64,000 nucleotides of DNA, from positions 5,754,501 to 5,818,500 of the forward strand of contig NC_090714.1 of the NCBI RefSeq assembly GCF_040954835.1, given 5' to 3'. Source of the DNA: Lepisosteus oculatus. Lineage: Eukaryota > Chordata > Actinopteri > Semionotiformes > Lepisosteidae. The notes below the pieces were generated by a model that did not search any database, was not told where the DNA came from, and saw only the letters and a list, made by a program, of their open reading frames with translations. Positions 25,967 through 38,500 of this stretch are shown in pieces. Every line of letters starts with the position of its first letter. The stretch's first letter is position 1. Position numbers and translations under genes: made by a program.

Positions 25967-27087
25967 TTAAAAAAGGGAAAAAGGAAAAGAAGAGTTGGGT
26001 TGCTGCATCATCGAATACAAAAAGAAAAAACGGGAAGCAAGGTTTCTTCTCTTTTTTTGTGGTATTTTAAGACAGACGGAAGCATAAAGGAATTTGACAT
26101 TCTCTGAAAGAGATCCTGTTCCCTCACTGACCTTCCCTGCGTCAGACACTTTGCTGCACCATTCATATGATGAGGGCGCAGAACCCAATTATGTGGGGGA
26201 AAAAAAGACAAGAGTCAATGAAAGACAGGTTCCCTTTAGAAGGTAATCTGGAAAACAAAAACAGGAGTGGACCTTCAGAAATAGCACTTCTTGGAGACAC
26301 GATGGCTGCTCCTATTGCTTTGTCTTTTTTTCAGTTCCCAGACTCTTTAAAGACAAATTGGAAAAGATGGGTCAGGAGAAGCCATGAGCACAATACCACC
26401 TGACTCTACACGATCACTTTAGCAGCTCTAGAAAACTCTCAACTCATCTCTCACTCAGCCAAAAATAAACTTATTTAGAAATTGGGAAATTTACACACTA
26501 ACAGAATACATCGGGTTTACATCAACTTATTCTGCATGTTTGTGCATTTGTAAATTAATGCCAGCTACTTCACAAATTACACAAGCTGACAGATATGCAA
26601 GACAAACAGATACACTGCAATGAGCAAAGACATGACAGGAAAAAAAGAAAATTAAGTTTTTCATGTTTTGTGCACAAATACATTACAGTATGTGTGTTTG
26701 TGTATAAACACAAGGTTTGTGTTGCACTCAAGGTTTAAATGGTTAAAAACAAATTAAAACAGCACCTTTATGACACATTTACTGTACTGGACAGTTGAAA
26801 CATCTTTGTCTGAAACATCTTGAAAAAAAAATATTCAGATTTCTAGCCATATATGCAACAAAAAATCCCTTTCTTATACAGACTTTAACTGTTCCTAAGA
26901 CGTTAATTTAAAAGATGACTATTTTTTATACATTGGATATTCGTGATTGCTAACAACACTGTTGATTAATGACATATCATATATCTACACAATCAAAAAA
27001 CTACAATAAAGAAAGTATATTTTCCAAGCATGTTTTTTTTATTCATTCAAGTGAGAGAGAAAGTAGTACTTATCTTAAATCCATAAC

Positions 27088-27170
27088 GTGTGCTTTTTAA
27101 TGATTCAATCATAGGTTCAAACACCAGGTCATTCTGTCCGGAGGTGCATTGACAACAGCCAACAGAATTC
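27088..27170 (+). repeat. Duplicated segment, copy 1
   Basis: Shares TTTAATGATT, TTCAAACACCAGGTCATTCT, GGAGGTGCA and ACAGAATT with 28,476-28,560 in the same orientation 1.4 kb away. Confidence 0.65.
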
Positions 27171-27629
27171 CAATCTGTAGTAGCTGTGCTCCTACATTTA
27201 AAAACCTGATTAGGATTTTAAACTTTCCACCATTTCAGCAAGGGTCTCAAAATAAAATAAAACATCACTACTTTAAACCACAAAAATAAGGCAGAACCAC
27301 GGTGACAGTTTGCTAGACATCAAGGACAACTGAAAATTCTTCAGAAAGTAACAAAAACAGATTTGCAGATACCTGACGCACTGATCAATGTATTATTCAG
27401 TGAATAATTCTATTATTTCTCCACAGTTGTGTGCTCTTTTGAAGTTCCAGAATGCCACTGAACCCGAAATTCTGGTTGTATACATATATAGGAAGACTGT
27501 ATCCCTCATCTGCCCCATTTGTCTGAATAGTGTCTAGCTGTGCCCTGTAATTCGTACTAAGTAGCAAGAAGGTTTTCGGAGAAGGCAATTGTGCATCCTC
27601 AGCCAAGACACAGGCTGAGCAACATAAAC

Positions 27630-27695
27630 CACCTCCAGAATTGAACCCAGAACCTGAATGCTCACTGAGGTACCAGCTCTAACCATTATGCCCTT
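27630..27695 (-). mobile_element. tRNA-derived SINE head, degraded
   Basis: Minus strand reads GGCATAATGGTTAGAGCTGG (A box) and TTCTGGGTTCAATTCTGG (B box at 27,637-27,647), spaced as in a tRNA. No clear body was recognised. Confidence 0.55.
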
Positions 27696-28475
27696 CATTA
27701 AAATCAATCTAAAAGCCTGAATAAAATCCAGCATTCAAAGAGGCATTGAATTTTCTGGGGGCTTGAGGATTAGTTTTTACATGTGGCTCAAAGCAGGCAC
27801 TAGACGATTACAATACCTCATGGATCTTTCAAGCTGGAGTGATCACCTTTTCACAGGATGTAATACAAATAACACGACAGAATATGATACAGCCTTTATG
27901 TACATTTCCAAGTGTGCAATGTATTGCGGACTAATTTTGTATTGGAATTGTAGCATTTTGGAAGTTTTACTGGACAGTGCGAAAATTTAAGGAACAGAGT
28001 TGCAAAGGAGCAACAAACAAGACAGAATATGAAATCACATTACTGGAACAAATGAGAACCCAGATAGCTGCCACATGGAGCATTACCTATTGATTGTGCT
28101 TCTAGGTCGCTTGAATGCTTAAACAGTGACTAAAATGTAAAGGACACTTCACTTGTCACTTGAAGGAATCAGGAGCAGAGCATCTTAAATCATTACTTTG
28201 GAAAAGGTCAGAGCCACCAAAGGAATGATTTACTTGTTTTCACACCCCTTCTTTAACTTGGCGTGTTTTAAAAACCTTCACATAAAAATATTGTCATAAG
28301 ATTGTGCACTGTAGCATGGAGTGAACAAGAAGCTCCTATGATGCAGGTGTGAGTTTTGTTTGGTCAAGATGAATTCAGATATGCAGTAATACTGACAGAG
28401 AGTGAAGTGAAAGAAAATCACATATCATGTAGGATATAGAACTAATTAAAGTATAAATTTCACTAGCTACGATTA

Positions 28476-28560
28476 CTGCTTGTTCTTTAATGATTAAACC
28501 ATATTTTCAAACACCAGGTCATTCTCTCTGGAGGTGCACTGACAATATCCTACAGAATTG
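28476..28560 (+). repeat. Duplicated segment, copy 2
   Basis: Partner of 27,088-27,170, about 80% alike by eye. Old local duplication or two copies of a short interspersed element. Confidence 0.65.
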
Positions 28561-29947
28561 CTCATGAAATACTGAACAAACAGGTGGCAGTAAAACCATC
28601 TAACCTTTCTTGAGATTGGAACTTTTTAATGGGCAGAGGAAGTCACTGTGGTGACCCAGAAAGAATAACTTGACGTGTGTTGATGCAGAAGTAGGATAGG
28701 AACTAGTAGTGAGTTACCACCTGCTGAAGTTTGGTAATATTGAATGGATGAAAAGTGAAGCAAAAATCTCAGCTAAAAATCAGCTTTTTGGGGGAAGGAA
28801 AAGAGTCGAGGGTAGACACAGCACCAATTGGACACCCATGGATGGGAGGAATAAAGGGGGAGGATACCAGTCAACATAACAGCTTAGGCTGTGACAGGGG
28901 TTTGGGATAGGGCTATGATGAGGAGGCCCAGTGTAGACTGTTGCCGTTCGGTTAACCTGTGGGAAAGAGTGAGCGTTTGCAACTGAATACACTCCTACAG
29001 GGACAGCAACAGAAGGACAGAGGAAAGGGGAGAGATGAAATAACAAAGACTGGGCACCTTAGATGTTGGCACCTTAGGGTTGGACGATCCACCAGAAACC
29101 GAGAAAAAAAAGAAAGAAAGGGGAAGGGGAAGCTGACAGAGCAGGATTTGGAGAACTGAAAGAAAAAAATCAGACAGCTTGAGGAAAAAGAGCTGATTAT
29201 TTCCATGGAAACTTTGAAATATCGATATATTGGAGAAGATCCTTTAGGAAGATTACACTACTCTTGGAAATTCTATTTTAGATGTCCCTCATTCAGTAAG
29301 TGCTTTAATAGATTTTCATTCCTGAGTTGAAGTTAGAAATGGCTTATTTCTCATAACAGATCAAGGCTGTTCCAACTTGGGGGGATATATTTCATTGAAG
29401 TTTTTTTTAATTTCATTGACTAATTTGCTTTCCATCAGGTTATAAATATTTCAGCAATGCCTGGATTATTGAAGGTCTCGTGCCCCTGAGGAGATTTAGT
29501 GACTGCTGTTTACAGATTATTTTTAAATCCGCATTCCATAAGGACACAGGTCAATTAATATACATCATTGACAGATCTTAATTCTGCTTTAATATTAAAG
29601 CAATTATTGCAGAGTTCAGTGGAATTTTGGAGATACTATTCAATTGAATTGAATAGAATTGTAAGATTCTGTAGGTAATCCATCTATTGCTAGACATCCT
29701 CCAGAAAAAGTGGGGAGTCAAGGGTCTCAGCCCTTTATTTAGTTAATTTAGGAGGATGTGAATTTTTAAAATGTTATTAACATAAATGCAAAACACATAT
29801 GTTAACGTGATGCAAAAGACATATATTATTTGCTCTAAAGATCTACAGGAACTTTTCAAACTCCATTCCCTTGAGGGCCTTACGGATCATTTGGTTATGT
29901 TCTGCTTCAACATTTCAACTGGACAGACTCACGCATTAGATCAGGTG

Positions 29948-30062
29948 GGGATCTGCGTCAGCATGTGTAGTCTGCAAAGGATCAAGTAATAGGTTTATTC
30001 CATGCTGAAAAGAGAAGAAAGAAAACACAACGTTTTGACCGTGGTGCCTTCTTCAGGTGTGA
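29948..30062 (-). repeat. Penelope-like terminal repeat fragment, copy 1
   Basis: On the minus strand reads CACACCTGAAGAAGGC, a purine/pyrimidine linker, TTCTCTTTTCAGCATGGA, then CTACACATGCTGACGCAG. It matches copy 2 at 34,781 in the opposite orientation. A further CCTGAAGAAGGCTCCACAGC lies at about 30,081-30,101 on the plus strand, making an inverted arrangement. Confidence 0.45.
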
Positions 30063-30672
30063 GCTTTTTCCCTTCTCGAACCTGAAGAAGGCTCCACAGC
30101 TTTTTCCATCCCTGCATTTGAAACTCATTTGGAGAGGCAGCCTGACACATTTTCACAGGAGGGCAGAAAGAGATTAACAAACGTTTTAAAGGACAAGAGA
30201 AAAGGAGAACAGGTCTGAAACATTCGCCATCTGTGTAGCCGAGGTTCACAAAACCATCTCACTTCTCCTCAGATGGTCACGTACAGATGGCTACTTGCAC
30301 ACTGAAGGGGCATCCAAATGGACACAGACGGGAGTGGGAAATAGTCCCACAGTTAAAAAAAGCTCGACAGACAGTGTGCTGATTTCCCCCAGCCTTTTTT
30401 CTTTTCCCCCAGCGCTAAACTAAAAGCAGATGGTTTGGGAAGCAAGACAAAAATCTGTGTTCCGTTAGCGGGTACTTTTAAAGATTTGCTTTTTTATAAA
30501 AGTTTTTGAAAAACAGCCAGTAAACAGCATCAAAGTGACAAATGATTTTTTTTTTAACAACAGCAACAAAACATTTTTAGAAAGCAAGCTGCGCTTTGAG
30601 CCCTTCTTAACCCTTAAAGGGAATGGGACTTAACCCGCTCCCTCTCCACACTCCGAATACTAAATGAACTTT

Positions 30673-31245
30673 CCTCAGCAGCCATATCACTCTGCAACTC
30701 ACAACTGGCAACCCACTGAAGTTAAGCAGGTGTGAGCCTGGTCAGTACCTGGATGGGAAACCTAAAGAAAAACTTAGGGAAAAACTAAGGTTGTTGCTAG
30801 AAGAGGTGTTAGTGGGACCAGCAGGGGGCGATCACCCTGCAGTCCATGTGGGTCCTAATGCCCCAGTATAGTGACGGGGACACTATACTGTAAACAGGCG
30901 CCATCCTTCGATATGAGACATAAAACTGAGGTCCTGAATCCCTGTGGTCATTAAACGCTCTGTGGCGTTTCTTGAAAAGAGTAGAGGTGTAACCCCGGTG
31001 TCCTGGCCAAATTTCCCATTGGCCCTTAATCATGGCCTCTTAATAATCCCCATCTATGAATTGGCTTAATTTACTCTGCTCTCCTCCCCACTGATGGTTG
31101 ATGTGTGATGAGCGTTCTGGCGCACTATGGCTGCCGTCGCATCATCTAGGTGGATGCTGCACATTGGCGGTGGTGGAGGGGAGTCCCCATTACCTGTAAA
31201 GTGCTTTGAGGGGAGTGTCCAGAAAAATTATTATTATTATTAAGA
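30673..31245 (+). mobile_element. 5S-rRNA-derived SINE, near full length
   Basis: The head resembles 5S rRNA: GAAGTTAAGCAGG (box A region) and GTCAGTACCTGGATGGGAAA (box C region) are clear, so it is transcribed by polymerase III from a 5S-type internal promoter. The body (30,800-31,020) matches the copy at 44,154. The 3' part AAAGTGCTTTGAGGGGAGTG then an ATT-repeat tail is of the type shared with a partner LINE. SINE3-like families of this kind are known in fishes. Confidence 0.8.
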
Positions 31246-31331
31246 TACCCTAGAGGCATCTCCAGTTCGACACAGGTTCCCCTGTACAATACATATATAT
31301 TCTCCAATATCTACAGGATATATAACATATA

Positions 31332-31530
31332 CAGTGTCTATCGAAAGTCCACACACCCTTTCCAAAGTAACACTCTTTAAGGCTTAACAGTTTGAAATAA
31401 AGACACATCAAGTCACAAGTTATCTTCATTTACACATTGTAACACATAACCTCCAAGTGAAAACCAAATGCTCAAATGTTCTGAAAAGCAATTCCAAATG
31501 ACTTGATTACTTCAAAATTAAGTCAGCTTC
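31332..31530. mobile_element. Terminal remnant of another Tc1-like element
   Basis: Begins after ATA with CAGTGTCTATCGAAAGTCCA followed by CACACCC, the typical opening of a different Tc1 family, then a stretch of terminal-repeat-like sequence. No transposase follows, and the other end was not found. The inner border is a guess. Confidence 0.45.
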
Positions 31531-32699
31531 TGAAACACAAAGCCATGCTTGTTACATCAGTCAATCATTTGATAATGCTGCGTAGCTCAGAAACCTAAAG
31601 TTAACATACGTTTTAGGGATTTATCTGATATTATGTAGTCATGATGAAAAACAAGTGAGAAAGGAAGGAAGAGGAAGAGAAATTGGCTGGCTTTCGAAAT
31701 CAAAAGATCAAGTATCTAATCACTTTAGATCAACCAAGCTTAGTGCTTCAAGTCAACAAAGTGTTGATATGTTTGTAAGTTTTGTCAGGCTTTTAAGACA
31801 GGAACAACATTCTGACGTCTGCCACATAATTCTTACAGTGTTTGTCATTTGTGTCTTGCATCTTTTGCATGCGTCTTCATCTTTAATCTGGCCACGGATT
31901 TGGAAAACTTACAAATAATTGTGTTTTTTTTATGTACACAAAAAGAAAGGACTTCTGAAGCTTGCAGAAACAACAAAATGGCAAACTGTAAATATTCCCT
32001 TTGGAACTTAGAGCTCAACATCAAGGCTGGCTCAGTTCCATTTCTCAGTGTCCCTTTTGCCCACTGGAAAAGTACTGTGATAATGGTAACAGCAGTTACA
32101 AATTAATAATACTAATTATTATGTATCTAGTGAGCAGATGTCCTTAGTCAGGGTGAGATACAACACATGCTGTATATGAATTTTACATTAGGTAGGTAAC
32201 AGTCATGCAAATACAATGGTAAAAATCTAGCACTTCAGTGTTCAAGCACTGCATTAGGTAAAATGAAATAATAAGTTGCATGCACTCTACATCCACAGCA
32301 AATAAGAACAATAAGGCTAATGACACCATCAGCTTGAAAGTCAAGGATGCATTGAAGAATGGATTTGAGAGCTGAGAGATAATGGGATTTAAATGCAAAA
32401 CAAACCTTTGCATAAAGTCTGACCAGGGTTCAGACCTTCAGAATATTGTATAGAATGTGTGTATACCACATTCCAAGAACGACATCACCGCTCTGGCCAG
32501 AATTAAAAGAAGAGGGAGCACATTTAATACCGCTTTCAGATGACGGCCACATGCAGGCATGCTAACAGAACTGAATCTCTTTGACCTGCAAAAAGTGAGA
32601 TTATGACAGACAGGACCCGACACAATTTTTGAAGATCCTGATGATTGCGACTGCATGAGATGACAGGCACCTAAAAGTAGTAACCAATGAGAAGGAAGA

Positions 32700-32742
32700 G
32701 ATCTCTGCTTTAGCTGATAACTACTGAGCTAAAGCAGAGATC
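32700..32742. repeat. Perfect 16-bp inverted repeat with 11-base loop
   Basis: Arms GATCTCTGCTTTAGCT (32,700-32,715) and AGCTAAAGCAGAGATC (32,727-32,742). The stem ends abruptly, and flanks do not pair. Too short for a microRNA precursor. Confidence 0.9.
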
Positions 32743-34780
32743 ACAGACTGACCTAAGACCTGAAAATCCAAAGAGCAAGTGAGCCTTCAGGACAACTTAC
32801 TCTTCTTTCTAAGATAAATCTTAGACAGACTTGGATGAACCTCACCAAAACATGTGCCGTGAACCTAGCCTGTTGATGCAGAAGTCTCCCAGTCCCATAG
32901 CCAAAACTTGGAGTATGGAGGATGGAGGATTTGTGGGGATGACTTCCCTGCTAAGTTCAGTGTAGACTGTGATTCAGAGATTGGGATGTTGCATATTTTC
33001 ACTTCTGCTGCCCACAACTGCTGCAGACACATGGTGAAATGCATAAAGGCTTTTTAAAATTTTAGGATCCTCTCATGGTACAGGTAGGACCTTGAACCGT
33101 AGGGCTTTCAAAGACATAGTGATTCCACTACACATGTATAGTATGTAATGCCAGGTGTAATAGTATGTTTTCAGCCTGTCCTCTTAAACCCACTGCCAAA
33201 ATCAGAAACCAGCGCATACATATGGGGTCTACTTGGTTTCTGTAAATACCTGAAGAGCAAAGAAAGGTTGCAGACCCTTGGAATTTCTCATGCTTCGGGA
33301 ATCTCGCCTCTCGGCAAAACCATCCAGCACGTGTTTGATTTATTATCTGGGATTGGTCCCTTTACAATTCGATATCCATTTCATTGAATTGGCAGCTCCC
33401 TTGGAAACCTTCCAGCAAGCCGTATGCAAGAGGGAAAAAAACCCACTTCCTTTCAGGCATCAGTTGGAAGCAGTGCTGTCACAGAATCAGCCCTCTCTTC
33501 CCTCTTAAGGCCAGGCTGCCTGCTATAATGCACCTTGTACTGACAGGCGCACAAGGGATCTTAAGAGGAGGGAGGGGAGGGGCAAAGACCCTTTCTCTGT
33601 GAATCACTTTCTTTCTTTCCTTAATGATTCCAGTTACTTTTAATTGGGGATGCAGTGTGACCTCATTGCATTCCATCTTGATTGCCCCCTTTATGCAGGC
33701 GAACAACAAGAAGAAAAAAAAAACGGATTTTAAAAACACCGGACCTTTGCAACTGCCCCCTTTTCATTCGCTGCAGGTCCTGGCCTGTCGCAGACTAGAA
33801 GAGAGCCCGGTGGCTGGGCTTTGGAATCATTTTAGAGCCGCAAAGGGAATTAAAATGATGACTACCTTCCGGGACAGAACAAAACACAAAGCAAAGCTGG
33901 ACTCCTGCCACCAGGGTGGCAGTGCTGCTGCTCCTCCCTCTAGGACAATGACACCATTGGCAGCCTGCCCATTCCCACCCTCTCAATAGTTAGCTCTCCG
34001 TAGTCTCTTGTTAGGTCTGTATACTTATTACTGTACCTGCAATACACGGACACACTTAAAAGAACAGTACGTTTCAAATGTTCTTAAAGAACCTAAGAGA
34101 TTTTACAGAGAAGAGGAGGACATCTGGCCCACGAAACCAGTCCGATTGCTAGCACTGTAGGTTGTCGGTCCATGTGTCCCATCCAACCCAGTTTGGAAAA
34201 TTCCTGAAAGAAGCTGCAGGGCATTGTCTACATTTTGTCCTTCGAGGGCCTGAAACCCACAAGCAGCCCAGTTGAGCTAAGCCGGTTGCTCCTTAAAGAG
34301 GAATTCCCCTTTGCTGTGAACCGTGAAAGTGTGCCTAAAGGATTGACTGCTTTATGAGGGAGACCTAGGAAAAACATTCTCAACAACAGTAAAAACTCAT
34401 ATCAGTCCATATCTGGATCAGGAAATTTCTAAAGCAGATGTCAAGAAGCTGGATCCAATGAGCTGAAGATACGTAACTGGCACAGAGGTACACACAACAT
34501 CAGGGTCTGAGGGGTTTGTGAGGGTTTGCAGTCTATTGTCACTTGGGCGTGAGTGAAGGTGTTTAAAGATGGGCATTCAATTACTTCGATTACAGAATGC
34601 CTGGACTACACAACTGGCGAACAAAGCTGTGTGTGTGTTTTTTTTAGATAAAAAAGCCAGAAAAGATTGAGAAAAACGCATAGGTTGTACAGAACTGACT
34701 TTCTAAAAAAACTCAAACATTTGCTGTGCTGGTAGAGGAGTCATTGTTGTGACAAAAGTACAATTAAACAATTACAATTC

Positions 34781-34890
34781 ACACCGGAAGAAGGCTCCAC
34801 AGCCGAAACATTATGTTTCTTTTCTTCTCTTTTCAGCATGGAGTAAACCTTTACTTGTTCCTTTGCAGCCTACACATGCTGGCACAGCTA
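34781..34890 (+). repeat. Penelope-like terminal repeat fragment, copy 2
   Basis: Reads GAAGAAGGCTCCACAGCCGA then AACATTATG, followed by TTCTCTTTTCAGCATGGAGT and CTACACATGCTGGCACAG. Same family as copies at 29,948 and 46,999. The family assignment is my inference from the hammerhead-like start. Confidence 0.45.
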
Positions 34891-35204
34891 CCTGCTCGAA
34901 GTTTTTCAAAAATACAATTAGCACAAGAAGTGAATGATAAAAAGTAGTGGACTATTCCAAAGATGTAAGGATCCAACAAGTGGGCATGTCATGTCTACTG
35001 GTCTTAGTAATTCCTGTGCAGGTACAGGACTCATAACCAGACAGATGAGTCTTCAAAAACAATTGTCCATTCTAATGCTATAAATTTGCAGATATTGCTC
35101 TAGATGATCCTGAGATTGGTGGACATTTTCAGCATGGAGTGTTCACAATATGTGCTCCTACACATAGAACTATCTTGTATTTACACTGATGGTGGTGTGA
35201 ACGT

Positions 35205-35560
35205 GTGTAAGCTGCTGTGTTGGTGTATTGGTAGTGGTATGATAGTATGGGGGAGTTTAGACCTGTTGTGTTTTTGTGTTGATAGTGTTGTGATATTATG
35301 CGGACTGTATACCTGTTGTGTTGGTGTGTTGACAGTGCTGTTGTAGTGTATTGACTGTAGACCTGTTGTGTTGGTATGTTGACAGTGTTGTGATGGTGTG
35401 TGGACTGTAGACCTGTTGTGTTGGTATGTTGACAGTGTTGTGATGGTGTGTGGACTGTAGACCTGTTGTGTTGGTATGTTGACAGTGTTGTGATAGTGTG
35501 TGGACTGTAGACCTGTGGTGTTAGTGTGTTGACAGTGTTGTGATATTGTGCAGACTGTTG
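35205..35560 (+). repeat. 50-bp minisatellite, about 7 copies
   Basis: Period 50, best seen from 35,350 to 35,530 where units are near-identical (CTGTAGACCTGTTGTGTTGG then TATGTTGACAGTGTTGTGAT and a TGG-rich end). Outer units are more diverged. Because 50 is not a multiple of three, all three frames are cycled and give long repetitive minus-strand open frames rich in His, Gln and Thr; these are not genes. Confidence 0.92.
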
Positions 35561-35599
35561 TCCCAGACTCTTTCTGGACCAAGAGCATGCTCTGGGTGC

Positions 35600-38500
35600 A
35601 GGAGTCACTGCAGTGCAGTAACCTTGTTTAATGGGAAGGGGTTGGGAAATGTCTCGCTGGGGTGTGAGCAGGCTCGGGGAGGTGTGGGGGGAACAGTGTG
35701 CCTGTCTTGGAGGGGAAAGGTGAGTGCCCTCGAAATGTACCAGCTGTTGACTCACACTGGTTTGCTAATCACAAGTTGGATGGCCATGGAGCCACGGAGC
35801 AATAACAGTGTCTCCTGTGCGGCACATAAACTGTAAGAGAAGGCAGACTGGCAGGGGTGTCACCAGAACACAACCTGGCACCGTGACAGACCAAGGCCCG
35901 AGAATCCAGGTACTGTAGGAGCTAGTGCTAATTGGAGCTCAATCCACCTGTTGAAATTGGGAGGCAGGTGTAATGGGTAATTAGAGAATGCTGTTGGTTT
36001 TTGGATTGCAAGTATCTGTGTGTTTGTCACTCTGGCCTTGTTTCCATTCTAGTGCAGATGCAAGAACACCAAGCGAAAACTGGCGTTGGAGTTAAAGATG
36101 AGACCACAGGAGCCCCTTTCTGAATTAATTTTGATCTGTACATTTGCCAGGTAGTTGACACTGAGATTCTGGCAATATTTGACATACAGCATGCATCAGA
36201 TATAAAGAAATTATTAAGGAACAGTGGGGCTAATGTGTTTAAGGCAATGAAGAAGAAGCAGAAACCTTGAAGAACCTGTATTTTACATTAGTGCAGAGCA
36301 CCACAAAGATATTGATATTGAAAAAATCACCTGATTTGCAGAAAAGGTGAACTGTGAATCTTCCCTCCCAAACACGTGTTTTGTGTGAGTCAACGTTAAA
36401 TGTGACCTTTTAACACCACCCAGCTCTGCTTCCATTATTCCTGTATGTCTTAAAATAGGCAGATGCAGCTCAACATATTTGCACCTTTGCGGCATTCAAT
36501 GAACTTCCAAAGAATTTAATGCATAAAGACGTGGTTTACCAAACGCCTGCAAAATCCCCTCAGTTTGTAAAATGTGTAAAAATGACAAAGGCACTGTATA
36601 GTGAGGAATACCATGACTGCTCACAGAAGAGTTCTAATCTCATCTTTCCTCTCTCTGAAGCAAGCCTAAACACACCTCTTAAATGCAAGGAAACACAACA
36701 CATGGATCCATCAGCATTAGACCTTTCCTGCCCGTTCTAACTATTAAATGAACAGTTTCTGAAAATGTTGGGACAATTAAAATGTGATCAGCTACAGGGA
36801 ATTTTATTGATCACATAGTTTAGAAATTATCTAGGCTAGAAAGAGACAGTGCTCAATGACCAGAGTTCCTTTAATTGAGCAGATCATGTGCTCAGCTACA
36901 TACAAGAGCTCCTAATCTCAACAAACAAGTGACTCAGGATGACCTATGAACTGCAGCGCTCCAGAAACAGGTTTGGAGACACCTGCTCCAGTTCACTTTC
37001 TATTTGGACCGGCACAGCTTTTTTGTAATGTGCTCAAATTAATCCAAATTAAGAGGCAATGGAAACATCTTCATGTATATTGTCTGACTCTTTTCGTTGC
37101 GCGAGGGGAACTGTCCATTTTGAGGGAGAGCAAGAAACACACTCTTCCACTTTAACCAGTATGGAAACAGAAAAGCAATAGGCCAAAGATTTTTATCTTA
37201 TGTAATGGCTGGCTGAAGGAAAGGAGTTGGTTTACTCTGTCTCGAGGGTGGTGACTTTCCCTCTCTCCTTGTTCAAGGCAGCGTGCCCCATCTCAGTCTC
37301 ACCCAGGTGCTAAGAGGACTACACTACTAGTATTTGTCTGGGAATGACCCTCTTGTCTTCCTCTGGCTCCAGACCCTGTTTGCCCAGCAGCAATTGTCTG
37401 AGAGTCTTGTCGTCTTTGTTTCTGAAAGCTGTAGGCCCAGTTATATCTCTCATTACACTGCGCAAACACTGTCATGTCTCAAGAAAGGCAACCTGGGGAA
37501 TCAAAGATTCCAGGACTCTCAGCCAATATAGCCATTTCTATATTCTTCCTCAAGAAAGGGTCCTTTCCATCTCCAAATAATACACTGATCTCCATAGATG
37601 AGCCAGTCTGTTTCAAAATAGTCCTGTCCCATGGTCATGTTTTTGCTACTGTACAAGATGCACAAAAAAGCAAAATGATTCATACTATTAACAGTTAGGT
37701 CCTTGCTTAGGTTCCAGCCCACACCACGTGAGGAGTGCCAATCTAAAGATGTCACAATCTCCAAGAAGAGTGTGGATTCTTCTTTTTTTTTGGCATCCGA
37801 AGAAATTCTTCAGATCTCCTACCCATTTAATTTGACCATACGTTTTACTGGCAAATGCAGTTGTAAATAAAAAAACGATAAAGTGATCACAACATTTCCA
37901 TGTCAATGAAACCAATCTCTTACATCATTCTAACTGAGCTGGAAATCATTGGGTTTGTATATGTCTTTGATGTTTAGGTTTGACCTGTTTTTGCATGATT
38001 TAAAAAAAGAGTCTAACTTCTTTTTGTTTTTCTTACAACATCAGCAGACAGAACATCAAGTAGTCGCTGCTCAGCTTGGTCACTAAGAGTGCCCTGATTT
38101 CTGGTAAAACACACTTTTACTTGATAGATGATAAATGTGTCATGAACAGACACAGGTGGGAAGGACAATGTATGAAACAGTCCTACACTTTCTTTTCCAG
38201 AGGTCCTATTACATTTCATATACATTTCAATCAATCAAAGTTGATTTATCAAATGCACAACAATACAGCATGCAGCAGTAGTTGCTGGCAGTGAAATGTC
38301 TTTTCTACGAGCTTACCGGGGGGGATAAAAATCACAAAATTAAAGTTACAAAATAAGGTTACATATTAATAGATAATAGTGCAATAGAAATTGAATCAAA
38401 TGAACTCTGACAGAGCTCAATATAAGTAGAGCTGTGATGTGTCCAGGGTGTATGCAATATATATTATGTCCAAGTAGTGCAGTATGATGAATACAACGAA

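Larger units (their letters stand above)
20600..30670. other. Gene-free interval of the nog2-ankfn1 desert
   Basis: No coding exon recognised. Contains a GC-rich stretch at 22,380-22,640 ending in AGCTAATTAAGAC, the 23.8-kb LTR-like unit, and a homeobox-motif-rich piece at 25,565-25,625 (GGCTAATTAAATAATGCAAT). The rest is AT-rich unique-looking DNA plus the listed repeats. Confidence 0.55.
31530..35200. other. Gene-free interval
   Basis: No coding exon recognised. The stretch 33,290-33,960 is more balanced in composition and includes CAGCACGTGTTTGATTTATT and CCATTTCATTGAATTGGCAG, so it could be a conserved non-coding block, but nothing decisive is visible. Confidence 0.5.

Noticed and set aside
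25919..26107. Small open frame starting MCERECVCVCVCGGGG
   Set aside because: Begins in the TG/G microsatellite; simple-repeat translation.
32700..32742. microRNA hairpin
   Set aside because: Stem is only 16 bp with an 11-base loop and no lower stem; precursors need a longer stem.
35129..35755. 208- and 135-codon minus-strand frames with a striking His/Gln/Thr repeat
   Set aside because: Direct product of the 50-bp minisatellite cycling through all frames; not a repeat protein.
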